Both the position numbers and the translations under genes were made by a program. From the NCBI GenBank assembly GCA_027596075.1, contig JADGJC010000080.1, forward strand, positions 1 through 64,000: DNA of 64,000 nucleotides, in the 5' to 3' direction. The stretch is from Rhizophlyctis rosea (lineage: Eukaryota; Chytridiomycota; Chytridiomycetes; Rhizophlyctidales; Rhizophlyctidaceae). Shown here one piece after another: positions 1 to 10,591 of this stretch (positions within the stretch are counted from its first letter, which is position 1; every line of letters starts with the position of its first letter). A model generated the notes under the pieces. That model saw only the letters and a program-made list of their open reading frames with translations. It did no database searches and was not told where the DNA came from.

Positions 1-233
1 GCGGTATGTTGGAGACATGTGAAGCTTTATTACGCTGAGCGCAATGCAGGCGCACCGCAAGCTATCACCGAAGCAGTGTGCGCGAAGCCACCAACCAAAA
101 CTCCTGAAGGCTCGGGCTAGCCTTGAGGAAATGTGCATTGCGCAACCACTCGACCCGGGCTAACCAAGTGAAAGCGCAATGCGGAAAGTTGGAGGACTAA
201 GCGATCTGGAAAGGTAAGAAGTAAGCACCTTAA

Positions 234-294
234 CAGCCCTCGAATTTGCTGAGCTGTTCTCCTCTCCACTGTGCAGCCCTCGAATTTGCTGAGC
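234..294. repeat. 21-bp direct repeat, two copies
   Basis: A 21-base unit beginning CAGCCCTCGAATTTGCTGAG occurs identically at 234-254 and 274-294, 40 bases apart start to start. The spacer does not repeat. It could be a local duplication or a paired binding site; nothing in the sequence decides. Confidence 0.75.
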
Positions 295-614
295 ATGCAC
301 GGTCGGATACCAACACCAACCCAAACCTTTCTGAATCAGCTCAGGCTAGCCTATCAGAAAGAGCCATCAGTTGTCTGAAGGCAGCCAACAATATCGTGAT
401 GAAGCGTGAGGACGGAAAATGAAAATGGTGACAAGCGATACTTGACAATGGGAGATCGGCACTGTGAAAGGTGAGAGTTGCCAAAAGGCAGTGATTTCAG
501 AGGAGCGAACGTTGTTTCACTGTGGCACAGCAGTCGTGCACGTGCTTATGTGGCTTGTATGCCTCACCACTCGGCCAGCTTGTCGCCTGTCGTGTCTCTG
601 GTCGTGTCTCCAGC

Positions 615-758
615 TGAAAGACCGGGCGGGCAAACCTTGGATGACTCCAAATTTCCTCATTTGGTTTAAGTGTTTCCTCATCAAGGTTAATGAAGAAAAA
701 TCTCTGCAGGCTGGGTTTGGATTGACCTCAGGGGAAGGTTTGCCCGCCCGGTTTTTCA
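615..758. mobile_element. Short inverted-repeat element, MITE-like
   Basis: The arms 615-638 and 735-758 are inverted copies over 24 bases with one mismatch; the core ACCGGGCGGGCAAACCTT is perfect for 18 bases. The arms start TGA and end TCA and enclose about 96 bases with no coding potential, so the unit could fold into a long hairpin. No clear target-site duplication is visible at the edges. This fits a small non-autonomous DNA transposon, but a single copy cannot prove mobility. Confidence 0.55.
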
Positions 759-1628
759 TCATCTTTCCCAACACTCACATTCTCCTCAAAAGATATGACA
801 TTTAGCCCCGACAACACCATCCACTCATAGACACTCAACAACAACCTAACCATAAGGGAACAGCCGACTCACCGACCCTGTCAACCTTTCACTGCGGAAC
901 ATGTTTTCAGTTAAGTCACATTGCAGCCAATATTTCAATCGTCATCATATTCTCACCCATTCAAGAAGAACAAGCAAGATCAAGACCATAGCCAGCTGTA
1001 AATCACATAGGAATACCCACATGGGCTGGAAACTTGACGGGCGAAGAGGAATTTGGGTTGAGACGGGACCAGGACAACAAGGCAAGTCAGGAAAGCAGAA
1101 GATCATAAGGCATCCATAGGTCTCTCGCATCGCCCAGTGCGCTACCCGGTTTCTACAACCGGTGACAACGACAACTCCGACTCAGGCCAATGGCGGGGAC
1201 GCCAGGGGATATCTGGGTGCAGCGGTTAGGAGGATCTTTCCAATTTGGGAGTGAGCTGGGGGCGGGAGAATACTAGGAACTGCCTTTTGAACTTGATGCT
1301 TTCCTTGGTTTTTTGGTGGTTGTCTCTTCCATTACTTCTTGTTCTTGCCAGGGATACCGCCTTCCCATTCGCCGCTTCCAGCCCTTCCGCACACGTCCAT
1401 CTACTTGCTCCAAATAGTAATAACGACACCTCTTTCCGCCGCCGACCGTCGCTTTTACCCCGCTCCCGCTTCATCCTCACGAACTGAAAACCCTCGAAGC
1501 ATGGCTCAGATGATTAGCCTAGACTTTTTCGAAGCCGAACATGATGGAGTGTGATGACTATCGGATGTTGTCAGGGGTGTATAGAAGCTCTCCGGAATTA
1601 ATGTTGCTTCTTGTTTTTGCCCCTGCTG

Positions 1629-1645
1629 AGTGGGTTCGACTCCCA
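1629..1645 (+). other. Isolated tRNA T-arm / B-box-like sequence
   Basis: GTGGGTTCGACTCCCAC is a perfect five-base-pair T stem with a canonical seven-base loop, and so also a good Pol III B box (GGTTCGACTCC). A loose A-box-like string lies upstream near 1502-1518. I could not fold an acceptor stem or anticodon arm around them. It may be a tRNA relic or an isolated TFIIIC site. Confidence 0.3.
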
Positions 1646-1823
1646 CCAAGGACTTATGCACGGCACTCATCCCTTGGATCCAACTTTGGTGTGGTCAGAA
1701 TTTTTGTACCCAAAATGGACAAAATGCTCCATTCAGCTTTCGAGCAATTTCGCAACGTTATATTCACGTGCAATATGGTACATTTGTAAAGACCGCGGTT
1801 GGAAAAAGGACACTGACATGTCG

Positions 1824-4800
1824 TCATGCTGCCACCGGCTCTGAAGCCCACGGCCACCCAGCCTTGTTGTCCACAACCGCCAAGGCTGATCGCCGCACAT
1901 CCCTCAAAAACTTCTCCAACTTGCCCGATCCCCTGAACTCCTTCCAGTACTCGTATTTGGGGTCCGCAACCTGCTCTGCCAGGTATAGGCTTTTCTCCGC
2001 ATTCCTGAATCTGTCGTGTTAGCGCACGCAGGTCTCAGCAACATGGCGATTGGCTCGCGTCAAACTTACCCTTGTATCATCTGCCGCGTCTCATACAAAA
2101 CTTGATGCAGCCAAAGGAACAGCTGCGGAATGTACAAGTCTCGGAGAATTTGAAGTTCAATACTTCGTCGTGTATCATCTTGAATGTTCTAATGTCAATA
2201 AAGAATACTTTCACCTTTGATGCTTTTACTGTCAACATACCATCATCAATCGTTCCTCGGTCCTCGAAATGTAGCCAATCATTCTCTAGCAACTTCTCAA
2301 GTTGAGAAACAGTCTCCTTGGTTGTGGCCTATGAACATGTCACGTTATTGAGCGTCTCGGCACAATTTTAAAAGCTTGTTAGACTGTACCATCATATTGA
2401 CGTTCCAAATGTGCTCCGCTTGTCGACTGAAAGGTCATGGTCATGTATGAGCCGCAATGCACAGGTCCCAAGTTCAAACAATGACTCACCTGCCATCGGT
2501 TGGGCGGCTGAAAAAAAGCTTGGACCATGCTTCGTGTTGCTTGATGACACTAATCAGGCCATTGCAAGCAATGCGTTCATCCCTCGCCTCCGCAAGGAAC
2601 GCCGCGCGAGCATATTTAGTGGGGTCGTTGTGTTCAATGTTGTTGGCATCCATTTGCCATCTCTGGTTCTTCAACTCAGCCTCAAGCGGCAGAGATTGTA
2701 TTAGCAACAAGGCAGCGTGCACTTTTCCCTCGGCTGTTCATTGTTACGTGAGATTTTATGGTGATGTTCAGCTGATGGCTATCTTATACGCACCCAAAAA
2801 CCGTCGGAGTAATTGATTGCCCATAACCAGTTGCGAATCTTGTAATGAAGCTCGCAAGTTGGACTTCATGATGCCCGCCAGTTCGATATAGTCCAGTGCG
2901 TGGATGTGCCACGCGTCTTGCTCACCCACGCGATCAGTCAAGCTCGTCAGCCTTACGAATTGTGTGTTGTCCCGCCGTAGCTCTTCCTACATAAGTAATG
3001 ACGTATCAGTTTGCTGATCATGAAACACGTGACAGCTCCGAGCTTGCCTTGAGTAGCCCATTTTTGAAGATCGCTTCAACCGTGCGAACAGCGATGCGGT
3101 GTACAGTCAGCCCCTGGTCATCTGCCAGCTTCAATAGATGCGTCCGTACGGCCCGATCGGCAGGAATGTCTGTAAATAATGTTAAAAAGTACCCTCAGCA
3201 GAATTATCTGCCACGCGCTCACGCTGCAAGAAGTTGGCATATGCTTGCACTTGACGATCGCTGGGCAGAGAGCGTACATATGTCACAACCAGATTGTTCT
3301 GTTCCGCATTCGTATGTATGTTAAAGATCCATGATGAGCAGAAGGAGATCGCATTCCGTACCTTACGAGCTTTCCCCAGAATATCCACATACGTCTCAAT
3401 CAGGAAGTCCACCGCCTCCGCCATGGCTTCCGTCTCGAATTCGGGAAGAAGACTTCGATACAAAATTCCCAGATGTACCAACAGGCGCAACACCTTGGGA
3501 TGCAAAGTCATCCTGAATCCGGCGAAACATAAGTAACACGGCCGCTTCTTTGACTGGCACGCCCGCCTTACTCGTTGGAATGTGCTTTTTGTGCAAAATG
3601 TGTAAAGCACTCGTCCATCTTGTCCAGAATGCAATACGTTTGAATGACGCGAATGGGGTGCTTCGATGCGTTGCTGTGAAGTGATTCTTCAGCAATCGAT
3701 TCGCCGGAACGTATGTGTCGGTTAGTACCTCAAGTCTTGATTTTCATTGTGTTCGGCAGCTCTGAAAATGTCGGAAACCCTGAGAGCTGGTGGTGGGAGA
3801 TTCATGGAAATGATGTCCGCCTCATTCTCTTTTGCAACCCGGCGTAAGTTCTAACAAGCAAACCCATCAGTATTTTTATTGATATTATATGGAAATCAAC
3901 ATACCTCAGAAGTCTCCATCTCAATCAAGGCGTTGTAGTGCACCCAAATGAAATCTTCCCACGTTTTGCATACCGCCAAAGCCTGACATAGTCTGTCAGT
4001 ATCAAACATGCCCGGTGGAAGCATGTCAAAATACGCAGCTCACATTCTGCACATCTCCGCATTGGACTGCGTAAATGGCTCGCTCGTACTGATCTGCGTT
4101 TTCCTAGTATCGAAAGCCGCTTAGTGTGTGAGCATGACGGTCGACTTTGAAATGGAACTAACATCTGCAGCGGCCTGATAGCACACAGCCTTGTAAAGAT
4201 CCCGATTATGATTACCGTATATATCGTCCTCAGAAGTACCATCTAGTATATGGGATTAGTTGCATAAAATTGTGAAGCACATATATATAATGCAAACCCA
4301 TTGATGGATCGCTCCACAGGAGGCCTCCAAGCAGACTGGCGGCTCGCCAGGATTGATCGCACTCCACACACAAATCCATTGCAGCGTCTCCTCGTCCACG
4401 TCGGAGGTATTGATAGATAGTTTCATACAACTGACGCTCATGGGACTGCAGACACGCATCTTTCAGTTGCGCTTTGGCGAAATCTCGTATGTCTAGAGCA
4501 TACCTGATCTTCTGGCAGGAGCGTTTTTCGAAGCCGATTGGGGGCATCAGGATCTATCGCATCCACTACATTTTCCCTTCCAGATGCAACTCCACGTCTT
4601 CGTTCCCTAACATATTTTCGTGTGTGCGGCCAGAACCCCTTCCTGATCTCGACACCGGTATGTGACGGAGCATGATTTTCAAGCCAGGCTTTGACAATCT
4701 GTCCGCTCCAGTCAATCTGAGCTCTTGAATGCGAGCATGCAGACTGCGCTCTTACCCCATATTCAGCGAACTTTCCCATCATTGCTCGATCGACTATTGC

Positions 4801-5662
4801 CTGATCGCTGAGAAATCCTGACTTTTCGCGGTTCGCTGTCTTATCTTCCATGGGATCGTCTTGCAGTCTCCACCTGAAATCCATAATTTCAGTTCCCAAT
4901 GCACCACCTTACAAAGACCAGGACTTACCTGAGAAGACCCCCCACCAAGTCCCACGTTGCTGCTTCTAGCATCCACTCGGTTGCCTCTGATGGCTCCAAC
5001 TCGCCCGTGGGCTGATCAGAGTCAGCATCTCCGATTCTGATATGCGGTTAACCGAAGGTGCGAAAAACGTTTATGCGCCATGTAATACCCACTTCTCCAA
5101 GCACAACTCCCGATAGTGCAGCAATGCCCCTTTTCCCTCATCTAGCGGGTCTACCACAGAAAGGGTGAGGCATATGTTGGCAAAGTCGTCATATTCGTCT
5201 CCAATTTCGTAAACGTCGCCTAAAGGGTCATTTGTCAGGCCCTGTCCCGTAAAGATAATGGCTACACTTTCGAGATATACCTTGTGGTAACGTTATTGCA
5301 TTCTGTGGTGTGAGAGGCGCGTAACGTTAGGGCTGGAAATTTCCATCCTTGACAGAGCAGAGCATACCGTGGGTTCTGGCCGAGCAGCTCTTGAGCTTGA
5401 GAACATCGCGTTTTTTCACCTTCAGAGCGGTTCAGTTCGAACGTCATCTCAAAGCCCGTGGTGCAAGTCTTTTTGTGTGCTCACCTTTCAAGTAGCTGGC
5501 AATCGTCTCGAGAGAAAAATTGGAAGATCTACGATTGGTGAATATGGCGATGAGAAGGGCAAGAGCAGCACGAATTTGAGGAGTTGAGCGCAGCATGGGG
5601 ACGCAACAGGCGATGGAACAGGCGCAGTCCAACGCCATGGCGCTGACCGCGTCGTACGCCAT
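1824..5662 (-). CDS. NUP84: Nucleoporin Nup84/Nup107, nuclear pore Y-complex
   Basis: Structural nucleoporin of the Y-shaped (Nup84/Nup107) complex of the nuclear pore scaffold. It is split by many short introns. Family hallmarks are read on the minus strand: LRRGRGDAAMDLC followed by WRAASLLGG near 4310-4420, matching the helical-repeat crown; VVTYVRSLPSDRQVQAYANF near 3220-3300; and the tail LRDLYIPQLFLWLHQVLYET near 2090-2150. The last exon ends with WPWASEPVAA and a TGA at 1824-1826. The start at 5662 is the first ATG of the exon that splices at a GTGAGC donor into the downstream frame. That N-terminus is poorly conserved, so a further upstream exon is possible. Only about 140 bases separate it from the divergent CWC27 gene, suggesting a shared promoter. 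Confidence 0.85.
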
Positions 5663-5801
5663 TCGTGCACCTCCACCAACCAAGCTCCCCAGCAGCGGCC
5701 CCAGCAGGAGTCCCCAAGGTTTCCAGTACCAGTTGCGGAGATTTTTATATCCATCTGGGTACTAGGCCTACACTCTACCGACACACTCAATTTGAGGGAA
5801 C

Positions 5802-8107
5802 ATGAGCAACGCGTACATTACAGAGCCGCCAACAAAGGGAAAGGTGAATAGGAAGAGAACTGGAGTTTTATGCAAGCACTTGTAAGAGCTCACCATCATA
5901 TTGGCACGTGCAGGTCATTTTACACACCACTGGCGGTGATCTCGAAATCGAGGTAAGTTCGTGAGCCAAGCGAGGGCCGAAGTCTCGGAAGGAGTGACGC
6001 AATCCAACAGCTATGGCCTAAAGAAGCACCTAAAGCTACCAGGAACTTCGTTCAATTATGGTAGGTACTTTGCGTCTGCTGTGTAATACAAGGGCTAACC
6101 TAAGGTTAGCTTGGAAGGTTATTATGACGGAACAATATTTCACCGTGTTGTGAAAGGGTTTGTGGTGCAGGGGGGCGACCCAACAGGTGAGGCTTGCTGC
6201 TTGCTGGATGTATCAGCTTCTTGAAGTCTAATTTATCGTCTCACGGGCAGGGACCGGCGAGGGTGGAGAGTCAATATATGGTCAACATGTGAGTTGCGCT
6301 CTGTTTTAACGAACGCATGCAATTCCGGTCATTTGACGCAGAAAAAAGTTTGCAGACGAGTTTCACTCTCGACTTCGGTTCTCACATCGGGGATTGCTTG
6401 CAATGGTACGGGCTTAATGCGGCGCTCAATTTGGTGGCGCCAACAATAGCTAATGAGTTTATCAGGCGAATACGGGCCCAGATACAAATGCCAGTCAGTT
6501 TTTCTTCACTCTGGATAGAACTGACGAGCTTAACAAAAGGAATACCATTTTTGGGAAGGTTGGCAGCACTTGTTACTTCTGTTCGAAAAACAATGTTCAC
6601 CTATTTGCCCTGCCAGATAGTGGATGACACGATATTCAACCTCCTCAAAATCGGCGAAGCTGAGACTGATGCGAACGAGCGACCTACCTATCCGACGAAA
6701 CTCATTAAAACTAGCGTCATTGCTAACCCATTTGACGACATCGAGCCCCGAACAACGCCCGAAGAGCGGGCGGCTCGGGCGGCTGCAGAAAAAGCGGAGA
6801 AGGAGCGGCAGGAGCAGGCAAGGAAACCAAAGGGCAAGAAGTGAGGAAGTTGAACCGAAATTGTTGGCGCTAATATTGTGACTGACACTTCCAAAACAGA
6901 AATGTCAACTTGTTATCTTTTGGGGAAGATGCGGCGGAGGAGGACGTGGTGGAGAGCAAACGTGCCAAAATCAAGAGTAGTCATGACGTGCTTGATGACC
7001 CGAGATTGAGTAAAGCAATAGCCGTAGAAGTGCCCACGGAACCGGCAAAGGACACGGCAAAAGCGCCGGCGCCTGCAGCACCTTCCAAACGCCGTGGGCG
7101 GGACGACTCCTCTGATGATGATTCGGAGAGTGATGATGAGGAGTACAGCAAGAAGATGCGTGAGAAAGTAAAAAAGCGGTTGAAAACGGACGGGCATGTG
7201 GGCGCTGATCATCGCGACCGAGAAGAAAAGCGGTACGCGAACCTGAATCCAATGGAACATAACAACACTCACTGATCTATCTTCATTTCTTGATCCATAG
7301 CTCCTCAACGTTACAAAGTGAGATTCGGAAAGTTCAGCAGGAAATACGGGGCATCGGAAGAGATCCAATGGATGAAGATACGCAACCGAAGCGCCAAAAG
7401 AAGGAGAAGTACATCGACCGTATACGATCCGAATATCTCTCCTCCGGAAAAATCCTCACAAAACGGAAGAAGCTGACGAAAGGTGGTGATACGGATGTTC
7501 TGGACCGGCTACAATCTTTCCGTAGTCTTTTGGGCTCGTCAGACGCGGGCACCACTGGGGCCGGCAAACCTAATGATGGGAAGACTTCGAAGGAGCTGCC
7601 ACCGGCGGAGGAGGAAGAATGGGAATGCGATTTGCATTTTGTACGGAATTGTCAGAGTTGTAAGGATACATTTGGACAGCAGGAGGAAGGAGACGATGAA
7701 GGGTGGATGAATGCGAAGCTTGTATTTGCGAAAGATGTCGGGGCAAATGTTTATGAGCCGAAGGTGGACGACTATACAGTCATAGATCCGAGAGAAGGGT
7801 ATGTTGATATCTTCATCCATATATTCGTCACGTATGCTGAGACTGGTGGCCGCTTAGGGCGAAGACGGGCGACTTCACCGGACGAATCGCGGCGGAGAAG
7901 CAGCGGAGTCGGGATCATTGGAGAGACAAGCCGCTTCACACTCCTAGCGAGCTGCAGCGGATGTCGGGGTCTGACCGGGGACGAGGTCGTGATGACCGAG
8001 GACGGGATCGGAATCATGGAAGACGGGAAGGGGGTGGGAATGACCGATATGGTCGAGGAAGGGACGGTGGTGGTGGAGGCGGTGGTCGGTATGAGAGTCG
8101 GCGATAG
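5802..8107 (+). CDS. CWC27: CWC27-type spliceosomal peptidyl-prolyl isomerase
   Basis: Cyclophilin-fold protein of the activated spliceosome (CWC27/SDCCAG10 family). The cyclophilin domain is spread over about eight small exons: [14 protein letters not shown], then [74 protein letters not shown], and [20 protein letters not shown]. An apparent stop after GLLAM is inside an intron of about 70 bases. The second half is charged and low-complexity, typical of CWC27, with acidic and Lys-rich stretches ([20 protein letters not shown]) and a conserved block near 7290-7800 ending in DPREG. The last exon is rich in Arg, Gly and Asp and ends GGGRYESRR, an RGG-like tail. Divergent from NUP84. Confidence 0.9.
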
Positions 8108-8394
8108 TTTGGTTTCTTCCAACGTAACATGAAGGCACGCGCTTGTATGTGAGGAGCTGCAGTTGCTCCTAATCTTTGGTGCACTTTTTTGTGCTGTCAT
8201 CCGCTCTCATTGTCATAGTCTCCATCACTTCAACCAGTCATACGCGCAACATCGTTACTGGCATTTTGAACCGCTATCTACAGCCACCACTTATTTTACA
8301 CACTATGCAATAAACAAGCTACAAATTTTCGCTTTCCATAAAGCTTCGCAGCATGCATTCGACATCCCCCCGCAACCCAACTCAACTCCTCAAA

Positions 8395-8793
8395 TCACTC
8401 CGCATTATCAGACTTCCTCCCCTGACTAGCCATCTTCGAAATTTTCTTCATGATCTGAGTTTCGTTTGGCTTCCACAGAGTACCCGGCACCAACAGCTCC
8501 TGGAACTTGTGCGCGAGCTCGCGGTTGGAGATTTCTGGGCATTTGTGGTGGAGAGCCCGCAATAGGGAGACTTCGCTTTCCGGCCAGGAGAGTTTGTGTT
8601 TTGTCGAGTTGTGGATTTCTTTCTCGCGGAGACTGATTTGGAGAGCGTCTTCGGTTGTGTACTGGGGTGATGGTTTGGAGGTGGTATGAGTGTTGTGAGG
8701 GTTTGCGGCGAGTGTTACTGGATTATATGGATATTGGTCATGCTTTACCTCGCCATTCCACTGCACGGCGGCGTCCTCTGTCGTTTTGGGCAT
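8395..8793 (-). CDS. Small Myb/SANT-like protein, function unknown
   Basis: Single-exon ORF of 132 residues starting MPKTTEDAAVQWNGEV. The frame stays open upstream to about 9255, but that extension is low-complexity and unlike a protein N-terminus, so the ATG at 8793 was chosen. The C-terminal half (residues about 75-125) has a spaced tryptophan/helical pattern, LSWPESEVSLLRALHH then ISNRELAHKFQEL and WKPNETQIMKKI, reminiscent of a Myb/SANT or other three-helix DNA-binding fold. The N-terminal half is Thr/Asn/Pro-rich and probably disordered. I do not recognise the family; the function is not assigned. Confidence 0.5.
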   Translation of the reverse strand: MPKTTEDAAVQWNGEVKHDQYPYNPVTLAANPHNTHTTSKPSPQYTTEDALQISLREKEIHNSTKHKLSWPESEVSLLRALHHKCPEISNRELAHKFQELLVPGTLWKPNETQIMKKISKMASQGRKSDNAE

Positions 8794-9710
8794 TGTTGCG
8801 CGTAGGTAGCAGGCTTTGAGGTGTAAAAAGGAAACCAGAAAGGTTGGTTTTGAAGTCTCAATACTTTTTGTATTGACTATTGTGCAGATGTTGCGGGTGA
8901 TTGTCGCTGTGTTAACTATTTGGCAATTCGTAAAACTCAGTTGAGCAAACTTCTGATGGGAAGGAAGGGATATGGGAAGCACAGCATGGAGTTCACCGCA
9001 GAATGCTTGATGACCATTGACTCTGGGGAAAACCAGGTCAGGTGCCAAACGTGGGGCACAGCTTGGTGTAATGTATCGACCTGCATTGTTATCCAGTTTA
9101 TCCAGTTGCCTAGGATGACGCGCTGTCTCAAAATCATGACAGGGGGTCAGATAGGGTCGCCTTGCTCGCGTAGAGGCGGCGAACATCATATGCAGCATGG
9201 CTGACGCTTCTGTGTGAATAGTACAGCAATTCACTACTCTTGTGAACTTTATCATGGCTCAGCAGCGGTATTCCTGCTCATTGAGCAAACTGTCATAATG
9301 ACAGATGACTGAATTTGACGTAATGTGTTCAACAGCCTGAGAAGCTCTCTCAATATCTGCGAAACTAGGGCCATCACTTGGAAGGAACGTGTGTAAGTCT
9401 GGACCCTGACCCCACACTTCCCTGCGCGCGAGGGTCCCAAGAGACAAGTTACACAACACTGTGACAAGGATTCGATCTGGATTCTGGAGGTGGATGGTGC
9501 ATGGTGGGCGTTCGAAATCACAGCCCGGGAACAAGTTTTAGCATCTCCTCACGACTTGTTTTTAATTCGCCCATTTACCTATCTTACAGTTTGATACTGC
9601 CAACGATGTCGGGCGCAGCCATGGTTTACACGACTACAACACACGAGGCCATCTACGCTCCATACATCACCACACCACACACGGCTTTCTTCTTAAGTTT
9701 CAGCAGATAA

Positions 9711-9839
9711 AGTCCCAGGTGGGATTTGAACCCAACACAGGGACGGTTTCCAAAAATTATGAGGACGGAAGCCCTCTGGAGTTCGCAAAACAGTCTGCAG
9801 CCTGAATCGCTCTCCCTGTTTGAAGGGGGACCCCGGGAC
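9711..9839 (-). other. tRNA-like relic with T-arm and possible acceptor stem
   Basis: Read on the minus strand, GGGTTCAAATCCCACC resembles a T arm/B box. The heptamers GTCCCGG (9833-9839) and CTGGGAC (9712-9718) could pair as an acceptor stem 129 bases apart, long enough only if an intron is present. I could not find a proper D arm or anticodon stem, and the T stem has one mismatch. A degenerate tRNA or tRNA-derived repeat is likelier than a functional tRNA. Confidence 0.2.
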
Positions 9840-9965
9840 CCACGAATAGGCAAGAACCCAATCCCCTCGCCACCAGTGTGCCACATTTTATCTGCCATAC
9901 GGAAGTCCCACGAATGGGTGGCTCCTCATGGCCTCAAACCTCTTAACCCCTGCTGACTCCCGTGA

Positions 9966-10042
9966 CAGCCAAAGCCACGAATGGTTACCTTTGGTTTGTC
10001 GTGCCCCGATGCTGCCAAAGCCACGAATGGTTATCTTTGGTT
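9966..10042. repeat. Two near-identical hairpin units (CCAAAG...CTTTGG)
   Basis: The unit CCAAAGCCACGAATGGTTAC (then CTTTGG) near 9968 recurs near 10014 with one change (TTAC to TTAT). Each unit can pair CCAAAG with CTTTGG and CCA with TGG around CGAA. Looser CACGAAT copies lie near 9840 and 9910. This suggests a repeated protein-binding site or a small local duplication; no gene lies immediately next to it. Confidence 0.6.
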
Positions 10043-10591
10043 GGCATCAGAGTCCGGCGCGACGACAACCACGGGGGTTGCCGTCGGGGGTAGGCAACTG
10101 GACAAAAAGAAGAGAGAGAGAGAGACGAGGGCCCTCTTCCCTTTTATGTTAATTTTTGACTGCGCTTTTTGCGTGATCGGGTGACCCTCAAACGTATGAG
10201 TCATACATCGGCGATCGTATGTCTATGTAAACAAATCATATGCTCGATGATGTTGCCTGGTTGATTGAGTTTCAGAACTTGCAAGAGTCCTTTGTTACTT
10301 TTGTTGGCGAACGATGGCATTGCACTTAAGAGTGTTCACTCTGCTCAAAATTGGATGTGCACTACCCATTTCTCAACTTTTCTCTACAAAGAGGAGCAAT
10401 GGCATTGATCAATAGATTCAAGTTCAACGGGTGGGAAAGCAGGATTATTGTTGCCACAGGTCCCATTAGTATATACTTCGTTCTTTTTCACATAAAGTTG
10501 CTGTACATCGAGCTAACTTTTGGAGTGCTCATCTCAAAGCCTCTTACAATTTTACATTGTTACAGTCTCACAATCTATCCAATCTCATAGC

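Larger units (their letters stand above)
1..1823. other. Gene-free left flank
   Basis: No convincing coding exon was found on either strand; the open frames are short, overlap in several frames and lack recognisable domains. The stretch holds a 21-bp direct repeat (234-254 and 274-294), an inverted-repeat element (615-758) and an isolated tRNA T-arm-like sequence near 1629-1645. The right end is the 3' flank of the minus-strand nucleoporin gene. Confidence 0.6.
8794..10591. other. Gene-poor intergenic region with short repeated motifs
   Basis: No supported exon was found. The region contains four CACGAAT motifs between 9838 and 10042, two of them inside near-identical hairpin units, a tRNA T-arm-like sequence on the minus strand near 9711-9735, and a short GA-rich run near 10110. 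The right end is the 3' flank of CFAP69. Confidence 0.55.

Noticed and set aside
6397..6470. Stop codon just after GLLAM in the CWC27 cyclophilin domain
   Set aside because: The stop is inside an intron; splicing to [14 protein letters not shown] restores the expected cyclophilin sequence.
8794..9255. N-terminal extension of the small Myb-like ORF up to 9255
   Set aside because: The added sequence is compositionally intergenic and has no protein signature; the ATG at 8793 gives a compact protein.
9711..9839. Functional tRNA on the minus strand
   Set aside because: Acceptor-like heptamers can pair, but the D arm, anticodon arm and full T stem are missing or mismatched.
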